From the NCBI GenBank assembly GCA_965199945.1, contig OZ241354.1, forward strand, positions 1,178,001 to 1,242,000: DNA of 64,000 bases, written 5' to 3'. Origin of the DNA: VXYL01 sp965199945 (lineage in GTDB: Bacteria; Pseudomonadota; Gammaproteobacteria; Pseudomonadales; Azotimanducaceae). Position 1 is the first letter of the stretch, and each line of letters begins with the position of its first letter. A model generated the notes under the pieces. It saw only the letters and a program-made list of their open reading frames with translations. It did not search any database and was not told the DNA's origin. Below, one piece after another: positions 55,298 through 61,978 of this stretch. A program made the translations under genes and the position numbers.

Positions 55298-57456
55298 AGA
55301 GCGCGACGCTGGCTGCGGTGCCCATCCGCGACATCGTGCTGCTCGGCGGCGGCCACGCCCATGTGCAGGTGCTCAAGCGCTTCGGGATGCGGCCGGCGGC
55401 GGGTGCGCGGCTCGCCATCGTCGCCCGCGAACCGCACTCGCCCTACAGCGGCATGCTGCCTGGGTTCGTCGCCGGCATCTACGAGTACGACGACGTCCAC
55501 ATCGACTTGGCGCGGCTGGCGGCGTTCGCCGATGCGCGCTTCGTCGCCGCCGAAGCCACCGGCTTGGACTTGGCCAATCAGTGCCTGACCTTCGACGACA
55601 GGCCGCCGCTGCGCTACGACGTGCTCTCCATCAACACTGGCGGCATGCCGGAGAGCGGCGCGGCTTCTGCTTTCGCGACGCCGGTCAAGCCCATTGGCGC
55701 GTTCCTTCCCAAGTGGCGGGAACTCCTGGCTGGGGGCATCCGCCATGCGACCATCGTCGGCGCTGGCGCCGGCGGCGTCGAACTGGCCTTGGCGATTGCA
55801 GCGGGCGAGGGCATCCAATGCACCTTGGTGGACGCCGGGGAGCGCATTCTCGACGGCTTTTCCGCGGCTGCCCGGCGGCGCGCGCTGAAGGCGCTGCGGG
55901 GGCGGGGAATCGAGACGTTGACGGGTTTCCGTGCTGCGAAGGTGGAGGATGGCCAAATCTTGGCCGAAGACGGGCGCACCGTGCGCACGGACCATGTGCT
56001 TCTCGCCACCGGCGTGGCGGCGCCGTCCTGGGCGGCGGCAAGCGGTCTCGCCACCGACGCCGACGGCTTCGTGGCCGTGGACGGCACCCTGCAATCGACT
56101 TCCCACCGTGGCGTGTTCGCTGCTGGCGACGTGGCGGCAATCGTCGGCCAGCCGCGCCCGAAGTCCGGCGTCTATGCCGTGCGCCAAGGCGCGACATTGG
56201 CGCGGAATCTCCGCGCCGCCGCGCTCGGCGGCCGGATGCGCTCCTTCAAGCCGCAGCGCCGCGCCATGGCCATCATCGGGCTGGGGAACGGCGAAGCGGT
56301 TGCCAACCGCGGCCGACTGACCGCCGCCGGCGCCTGGGTATGGCGCTGGAAGCGCTGGATCGACCTGCGCTTCATGCGCAAGTTCAACGACCTTCCGGCC
56401 ATGGACGCCGAGCCGGTCGACCAGCTGGCGCAGGACGGGAGCGGGGAAGGGCAGCCGGCCATGCGCTGCGGCGGATGCGGCGCGAAGCTCGGCGCGGACA
56501 TCCTGCGGCGCACCCTCGACCGCCTTGCCATCGAAACGTCCGCCGCCACCGTGCGCGGCATCGGCGACGACGCCGCGCTGGTCTCGCTCGCGGGCGGCCA
56601 GGTCGCCGTCAGCTGCGACGGCTTTCGCACCATGATCGGCGACGCCTATCGGTTTGGCCGCATCAGCGCCCACCACGCGCTGAACGACCTCTTCGCGATG
56701 GGCGCCGATGCGCGCTTCGCGCTCGCGCTTGCCACCGTTCCCCTGATGGCGGACGCGATGATGGAAGAGGACCTGTTCCAGATGATGGCCGGCGCCTTGG
56801 CGGTCTTCCGCGAGCACGGCGTCGATCTGGTGGGCGGCCACTCCGCTGAGGGCGCGGACCTCGGCATTGCGTTCACGGTCTTCGGCGGCCTCGGCGGCGA
56901 GGTGCTTGCGAAGGGCGGCTTGCGCGCCGGCGAGAAGCTCGTCCTCACCAAGCCCCTCGGCACCGGTACCGTGCTGGCCGGCGCCATGCGCGGCAAGGCC
57001 CGCGCCAGAGACGTGGTGGCCGCAATCGCCAGCATGGACACGTCCAATGCGAGCGCCGTGGGCGTGCTGCGCGACTACGGCGTCGGCGGCTGCACGGACG
57101 TGTCGGGATTCGGATTGGCCGGTCACCTCACCGAGATGACCCGCGCCTCGAACGTCGGCGCCGTCTTGAACGGGCCGCTGCCGCAACTGCCGGGTGCCGC
57201 CGACCTCATGGCCAGCGGCATCGTCAGCTCCCTGCAGCGCAACAACGAACAGGCCCTCGACGACTTCGTGATCCGCAAGGCCCGTCCGGACGCGCCGACC
57301 GTGCGCATCCTCGCCGACCCGCAAACTTCCGGCGGCCTGCTCGCCGGCGTCCCCGCTGCGGCAGCTTCAAGCTGCGTTGGCGAACTCCGGCGGCTGGGCT
57401 ACGGCGCTGCAGTCGTCGGCGAAGTGACCGCGACGGGCCTGACGGTGACCGCGTAG
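55294..57456 (+). CDS. selD: NADH dehydrogenase-like FAD protein fused to selenide, water dikinase SelD
   Basis: This 720-residue protein has two parts. Residues about 1-370 are a pyridine nucleotide-disulfide oxidoreductase with FAD-binding IVLLGGGHAHVQVL, NAD-binding TIVGAGAGGVELALAI and GVFAAGDVA. Residues about 385-720 are SelD: MRCGGCGAKLG with the catalytic Cys and Lys, GIGDDAALV, NDLFAMGA, VDLVGGHSAEGADLGIAFTV and ADPQTSGGLLAG. SelD makes selenophosphate for tRNA selenouridine or selenocysteine. This fusion is known in several phyla; the attached oxidoreductase may supply reduced selenium. No other selenium gene is in the window. Confidence 0.92.
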   Translation: MKSATLAAVPIRDIVLLGGGHAHVQVLKRFGMRPAAGARLAIVAREPHSPYSGMLPGFVAGIYEYDDVHIDLARLAAFADARFVAAEATGLDLANQCLTFDDRPPLRYDVLSINTGGMPESGAASAFATPVKPIGAFLPKWRELLAGGIRHATIVGAGAGGVELALAIAAGEGIQCTLVDAGERILDGFSAAARRRALKALRGRGIETLTGFRAAKVEDGQILAEDGRTVRTDHVLLATGVAAPSWAAASGLATDADGFVAVDGTLQSTSHRGVFAAGDVAAIVGQPRPKSGVYAVRQGATLARNLRAAALGGRMRSFKPQRRAMAIIGLGNGEAVANRGRLTAAGAWVWRWKRWIDLRFMRKFNDLPAMDAEPVDQLAQDGSGEGQPAMRCGGCGAKLGADILRRTLDRLAIETSAATVRGIGDDAALVSLAGGQVAVSCDGFRTMIGDAYRFGRISAHHALNDLFAMGADARFALALATVPLMADAMMEEDLFQMMAGALAVFREHGVDLVGGHSAEGADLGIAFTVFGGLGGEVLAKGGLRAGEKLVLTKPLGTGTVLAGAMRGKARARDVVAAIASMDTSNASAVGVLRDYGVGGCTDVSGFGLAGHLTEMTRASNVGAVLNGPLPQLPGAADLMASGIVSSLQRNNEQALDDFVIRKARPDAPTVRILADPQTSGGLLAGVPAAAASSCVGELRRLGYGAAVVGEVTATGLTVTA

Positions 57457-57693
57457 CTCCAACGGCAAAGGCTTGGCGCGACGACCATCGCCGGCAGGCG
57501 GTGCAGCGTCTGCCGCGACCCTGCGCTTCGCCGTGGAAGTCTCGCCGCGCCCGGCCGGACGCTGGCGGGGCTGGCGCACGACATTGACGCCCTCCGCCGC
57601 CAGTCAGTAGTTCCGCCGCGAGGCTGTCGCCAGGGTTGTTGCAATTGTGCGCTATAGCGGCGCATAAAATGACAACAGCGTGGAGCAACCATC

Positions 57694-58014
57694 GTGAAGA
57701 TGCCGGAATTGCCTTGGGGTGCAGTCGCCGCCGGGCTTGTCGCATTAGCTACCGTCGTCGGCACTGTTCTTGGTGGCGTGGCCTTTGTGAGAAACGACAT
57801 CCATGCTGCCGAAGGCCGTTTGAGTAAGCGCATCGACAACGTGGAAGCGAGCATCGGCAACGTAGAGGAGAGCATCGACACCATGCGTGTCGACTTGCAG
57901 GATTACGAACGCAACCACAACGAACGGCAGATCGTGGTTGAGAACCGCCTCACCACGCTCGAAACCAAAGTTGATGCCGCAACCGTTGACTTGCCCGCGC
58001 AACGGCGCGGGTAA
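57694..58014 (+). CDS. Small membrane protein with coiled coil
   Basis: This 106-residue protein has an N-terminal helix (GAVAAGLVALATVVGTVLGGVAFV) and a coiled-coil tail with a short internal repeat (NVEASIG/NVEESID). GGAG at 57682-57685 precedes GTG 57694. No family is identified. The 237-bp gap before it (57457-57693) shows no other feature. Confidence 0.55.
   Translation: MKMPELPWGAVAAGLVALATVVGTVLGGVAFVRNDIHAAEGRLSKRIDNVEASIGNVEESIDTMRVDLQDYERNHNERQIVVENRLTTLETKVDAATVDLPAQRRG
57994..58011. terminator. GC-rich hairpin at a gene end
   Basis: CCCGCGC (57994-58000) and GCGCGGG (58005-58011) form a perfect 7-bp stem with a 4-base loop, immediately before the TAA stop of the small membrane protein gene. 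No T-run follows, so termination is uncertain. A TATACT -10-like element lies just downstream at 58032-58037. Confidence 0.3.
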
Positions 58015-58073
58015 GAGCAGACCGAACGGCCTATACTCGGCGCCAAGGAGAGCAGAGCAAACTGGAGGCGACC

Positions 58074-58907
58074 ATGCCAGTGCAGGCCGAAGTGCGGTAC
58101 TTGAACGAAGAGTGGCGCGAGCGCGAGGACATTCCGCAGATCGGCGACCGCGAGAGCCGGCGCGCCAACACCAGCAAGCACAAGGTGCTGATCCACGATG
58201 CCCGGCCGCGGCTCGTGGCGGGGGAGATCGACTTGGACGTCAACGGCTTCACGCTGCTCGGCCTCGCTTCCGAGGTGCGCGACTTCCACGACGAGAACGA
58301 AGTGCGGCGCACCTACTACCCGGAAATCGAAGCGCTGACGAAACGCGCGACCGGCGCACACGACGTGTTCATCACCCAGCATCTGGTGCGCACCGAGGAC
58401 ACCGCCGACTTCAATCGCGCCTACGCGCGCTTTCTGCATTGCGACTACAGCCTCGACGGCGCTCGGCAGGCGGCGCTGCGCATCGTCGAACGGCGCGGCC
58501 TCGACGCCGCCGACTACGCCGACGCCGAGTTCGCCTGGTACAACGCCTGGCAGCCCTTCGACCATGCGGTGCAGCGGAATCCGCTGGCGCTTGTCGATGC
58601 CGCGTCCTTGGCCTTCAACGACATCGTGGACTACCAGTACACGGGCTATTCCGGCAAGGCGCGCCCGCCGGGGGACGAGCCGGCGATGCAGAGCAAGTCG
58701 TCGATGCCGGCGCACAATCCGGCGCACCGCTTCTACTACGTCTCACGGATGGACACCGACGAGGTGCTGTTCTTCAAGCAACTCGATACCCGGCGCCGCG
58801 GCGGGGCGTGTCCGCACACGTCCTTCGACGACCCCGGTTCGCCGCAGGACGCGCCGCCGAGACGCAGCATCGAAACGCGCCTGATGGCCGTCTTTCGGAA
58901 CGCTTGA
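58074..58907 (+). CDS. CmcJ/NvfI-family oxidoreductase (2-oxoglutarate-dioxygenase-like)
   Basis: This 277-residue protein resembles the CmcJ/NvfI family: QPFDHAVQRNPLALVDAASL, HRFYYVSRMDTDEVLFFKQL, CPHTSFDDP and a closing RRSIETRLMAVF. Members are iron-dependent or methoxylation-related enzymes in secondary metabolism (cephamycin CmcJ, fungal NvfI). A good Shine-Dalgarno (AAGGAG) lies at 58047-58052. It is followed 41 bp later by two CoA-transferases on the same strand, so it may act on the same acyl or polyketide-like metabolite. Confidence 0.8.
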   Translation: MPVQAEVRYLNEEWREREDIPQIGDRESRRANTSKHKVLIHDARPRLVAGEIDLDVNGFTLLGLASEVRDFHDENEVRRTYYPEIEALTKRATGAHDVFITQHLVRTEDTADFNRAYARFLHCDYSLDGARQAALRIVERRGLDAADYADAEFAWYNAWQPFDHAVQRNPLALVDAASLAFNDIVDYQYTGYSGKARPPGDEPAMQSKSSMPAHNPAHRFYYVSRMDTDEVLFFKQLDTRRRGGACPHTSFDDPGSPQDAPPRRSIETRLMAVFRNA

Positions 58908-58948
58908 GAGGGCATCCGCAGCGCCCATCCTCCGGCCAAGGGGCCAAG

Positions 58949-60184
58949 ATGACGCCGGCGCTCGGGGCGTTCCGAATCTGCGACTTCACCGGCCAGCTGG
59001 CCGGCGCCGGCGCGACGCGCTGGCTCGCGGCCTTCGGCGCCGAGGTCATCCGCATCGAGGACCCGGTGCGCGAAGGGCGCTGGGACATCCTGCGCGGAAC
59101 GCCGCCCTTCGTCGACGAGCGGCGCGGCATCGACATGGGCGGCGCCTTCAACAACCACAACGCCGGCAAGTACGGCATCACCCTCAATCTGCGCACCGAG
59201 AAGGGCAAGGACATCCTGGAACGGCTGGTGGCCGTCTCCGACGTGGTGAGCGAGAACTTCGCCAAGGGCGTGCTCGAGCGCTGGGGCTTTGGCTACGAGC
59301 GGCTGCGCGAGATCAAGCCGGACATCGTCTACGTCTCCAACTGCGGCTTCGGCCACCGTGGGCCCTACAGCGACTTCAAGACCTGGGGGCCGATCGTGCA
59401 GGCGGTCTCCGGCCTCACGTTCACGAATGGCCTGCCGGACCGCGAGCCGGCCGGCTGGGGCTATTCGTTCATGGACCACACCGGCGCCTACTACATGGCC
59501 ATCGCCATCCTGCTGGCGCTGCTGCATCGCCAGCGCACTGGCGAAGGGCAGTGGGTCGACTTGGCCTGCACGGAATCCGCGCTCACCCTGCACGGCCCGG
59601 CACTGCTGGACTGGACCGTCAATGGACGCCCGACGCGCCGCCCGGGCCAGCCCCATTCCAACCGCTCGCAGTGGCCGCCGATGGCGCCGCACGGCATCTA
59701 TCCCTGCGCCGGGGACGACGAATGGGTGGCCATCGCGTGCCGCGACGACGCCGATTGGCGGGCGCTGGGCGGCGCGATCGACGAGGACTGGTGCAGTGGC
59801 GATAGCTTCGCCGACTTGCGCGGGCGCATGGCGGCGCAGGACGAGCTGGATGCGGCGCTCGGCGCTTGGACGGCGCATCGTGGCAAACGCGACGTCGAGA
59901 CCATGCTGCGCGACGCCGGCGTGCCGGTCGCCGCGGTGGCGAAGCCGGCCGAGCGCATCGACGAAGACCCAAGCACCGGCCGCTTCGGCCTTTGGCCGAC
60001 GGTGCCCCACGCCAAGATGGGCGACGTGCGCGTGGACGGCCAGCCGGTGCATTTCTCGAAGACCGATTGGCGACTGACCCGGGGCGGCCCATGCCTCGGC
60101 GAGCACAACGAGGAAGTGCTCACCGGCTTGCTCGGCTTCGCGGCGGACGAAGTGGCCGAGCTGCGCGAGGAGGGCGTGATTTGA
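58949..60184 (+). CDS. Class III (CaiB/BaiF-type) CoA-transferase
   Basis: This 411-residue protein begins MTPALGAFRICDFTGQLAGA and has the class III features GAEVIRIEDP, KYGITLNLRTEKGKDILERL, SDVVSENFAKGVLERWGFGY, IVYVSNCGFGHRGPYSDFKT and GEGQWVDLACTESAL. These enzymes move CoA between carboxylic acids. The substrate is unknown. It is cotranscribed with a second CoA-transferase that overlaps its stop, possibly as a heteromer. Confidence 0.9.
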   Translation: MTPALGAFRICDFTGQLAGAGATRWLAAFGAEVIRIEDPVREGRWDILRGTPPFVDERRGIDMGGAFNNHNAGKYGITLNLRTEKGKDILERLVAVSDVVSENFAKGVLERWGFGYERLREIKPDIVYVSNCGFGHRGPYSDFKTWGPIVQAVSGLTFTNGLPDREPAGWGYSFMDHTGAYYMAIAILLALLHRQRTGEGQWVDLACTESALTLHGPALLDWTVNGRPTRRPGQPHSNRSQWPPMAPHGIYPCAGDDEWVAIACRDDADWRALGGAIDEDWCSGDSFADLRGRMAAQDELDAALGAWTAHRGKRDVETMLRDAGVPVAAVAKPAERIDEDPSTGRFGLWPTVPHAKMGDVRVDGQPVHFSKTDWRLTRGGPCLGEHNEEVLTGLLGFAADEVAELREEGVI

Positions 60185-61401
60185 CGGCGCTGCACGGCCT
60201 GCGCGTGGTGGAACTCGCCGCCGCGCCCATCGCCTTCGCCGGCAAGCTGCTCGGCGACATGGGCGCCGACGTGATTCTCGTCGAGCCGCCGGGCGGCGAT
60301 CCGTCGCGCCGCTATCCGCCGTTTCTCGACGACCAGCCGGGGGAAGACCGCAGCCTTTACTGGTGGCACTACCACACCAGCAAGCGCGGCGTCGTGCTGG
60401 ACTTGGACGCCGACGCAGGCCGGCGGCGGTTCCGCGGGCTGATCGCCACCGCGGACGTGCTGCTCGAAGCGGAGCCCCGCCAGCGCCTAGGCGCGCTCGG
60501 CATCGACTACGCCGATCTCGTCTCCGCGCGGCCCGACCTCGTTCACGTCGCGGTCACCCCCTACGGGCGCACCGATCCGCAGAGCGACCTGCCGCAGACC
60601 GACCTCACCATCATGGCCGCTTCCGGCCCGCCGTGGAGCTGCGGCTACGACGATCACGCGCTGCCGCCCATCCGCGGGCCGCAGCAGGGCTACCACACGG
60701 CGAGCCACTTCGCCGTGATGTCGGCGCTGACGGCGCTGCTGCATCGCGGCGTGTCCGGCGAAGGCCAGTTCATCGACGTGAGCATGACGGCGGCCTCGAA
60801 CGTCACCACCGAAGCGGCGACCTATTCCTGGCTCGTCGCCGAGCGCACGGTGCAGCGGCAGACAGGGCGCCACGCCTCGGTGTCGCCCTCGGGGGAGACG
60901 CAGCAGCGCTGCGCCGATGGGCGCTACGCCAACACCGGCGTGCCGCCGCGCAAGCCGTCGGAGTTCGCCGCCCTCGACCGCTGGCTCAAGGAGCTCGGCT
61001 TGGCCGAGCGGCTGCCGGAGGCGGTGTTTCTGGAGCTGGGGGCGAACTGGCAGGGCCCTTTCGATCTGGCCAAGATCGGCACGGACGACGAGATCACCGC
61101 CGTATTCGGGGCTGGCCGGGAAGCGCTCAAGCTCATCGCCTCCACCGTCTCGGCGCAGGATTTCTTCATCGGCTGCCAGCGCGCCGGGCTGGCCGTAGGC
61201 GTCGTCAACGCGCCCGAGGAAGCCTTCGAGGATGCCCACTTCAAGGCGCGCGGCTTCCAGGTGCCGGTGCGCCACGGCGAGCGCGAGTTCATCTATCCGG
61301 GCGCGCCCTATGCATTCGAAGCCAGCCCTTGGGGGATCTCCCGCCGCGCCCCGAAGCTCGGCGAGCATGACGCGGAAGTGTTCGGCGAAGTCGACGTGTA
61401 G
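60181..61401 (+). CDS. Class III (CaiB/BaiF-type) CoA-transferase
   Basis: This 406-residue protein starts at TTG 60181, whose bases overlap the stop of the preceding gene (TTGA). It has GLRVVELAAAPIAFAGKLLG, GADVILVEPPGGDPSRRYPP, TSKRGVVLDLDAD, LVHVAVTPYGRTDPQ and GEGQFIDVSMTAASN. It is probably a partner of the upstream CoA-transferase, from which it is clearly diverged. Two-subunit class III transferases are known. Confidence 0.9.
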   Translation: MTALHGLRVVELAAAPIAFAGKLLGDMGADVILVEPPGGDPSRRYPPFLDDQPGEDRSLYWWHYHTSKRGVVLDLDADAGRRRFRGLIATADVLLEAEPRQRLGALGIDYADLVSARPDLVHVAVTPYGRTDPQSDLPQTDLTIMAASGPPWSCGYDDHALPPIRGPQQGYHTASHFAVMSALTALLHRGVSGEGQFIDVSMTAASNVTTEAATYSWLVAERTVQRQTGRHASVSPSGETQQRCADGRYANTGVPPRKPSEFAALDRWLKELGLAERLPEAVFLELGANWQGPFDLAKIGTDDEITAVFGAGREALKLIASTVSAQDFFIGCQRAGLAVGVVNAPEEAFEDAHFKARGFQVPVRHGEREFIYPGAPYAFEASPWGISRRAPKLGEHDAEVFGEVDV

Positions 61402-61504
61402 GAAACCGTGTAGGAAATATCGCACACGTTTTTCCGAAATCTGCTACGTGCCGCATGGACGATGGCGCAAGATTTGCGAGCGGCGTGGGGCGCACACTTC
61501 CCCC

Positions 61505-61978
61505 ATGCGAATTGCCTACGCCATGCATGTGAGGCCGGTCGGAGACGCCGTGGAGGCGTCGTTCCGCGAGGTCGACGGCACGACGGTCCTCGCGCCGAGC
61601 GCCCGCCAAGCGCACCAGGAAGCCAAGCGCCTGCTTGTCGAGGTGCTGCGCGAAACGGTGCGCGAGCGCGAGGACGTGCCCATGCCCCGCAAGGGACGGC
61701 AACCCGAGTTGGTGGCGCCGCCGCTGCTCCTCGCGGCCAAGCTGGCGCTGTACCAGACGATGCGCGACCAGAACGTCAGCAACGTCCAGCTTGCGAGACG
61801 TCTCGACGTGGTGGAAGGCAGCGTGCGCCGGCTGGTGGATCCGGACCACCGTTCGCACGTCGACGCCGTCGAAGCGGCCTTGGCGCAGCTGGGCAAGCGT
61901 CTGGTGCTCGATCTGTGGCCGCGCGCCGAGCTGGATCCGCGCCCGCACCGACAGCGTCCGCGGCGCTACGCCAAATAG
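61505..61978 (+). CDS. HicB-like protein with C-terminal helix-turn-helix
   Basis: This 157-residue protein has a degenerate HicB fold (AYAMHVRPVGDAVEASFREV followed by PSARQAHQEAKRLLVEVLRE) and an XRE-like helix-turn-helix (VSNVQLARRLDVVEGSVRRL). HicB antitoxins neutralise HicA RNases and repress their operon. No HicA gene is visible within 100 bp on either side, so this is an orphan. Its 3' end overlaps the convergent CoA-transferase by 13 bp. Confidence 0.7.
   Translation: MRIAYAMHVRPVGDAVEASFREVDGTTVLAPSARQAHQEAKRLLVEVLRETVREREDVPMPRKGRQPELVAPPLLLAAKLALYQTMRDQNVSNVQLARRLDVVEGSVRRLVDPDHRSHVDAVEAALAQLGKRLVLDLWPRAELDPRPHRQRPRRYAK

Noticed and set aside
61402..61504. A possible hicA gene before the HicB-like gene
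   Set aside because: No frame in this 103-bp stretch shows the HicA double-stranded RNA-binding fold or its GSHHHF-like catalytic motif.
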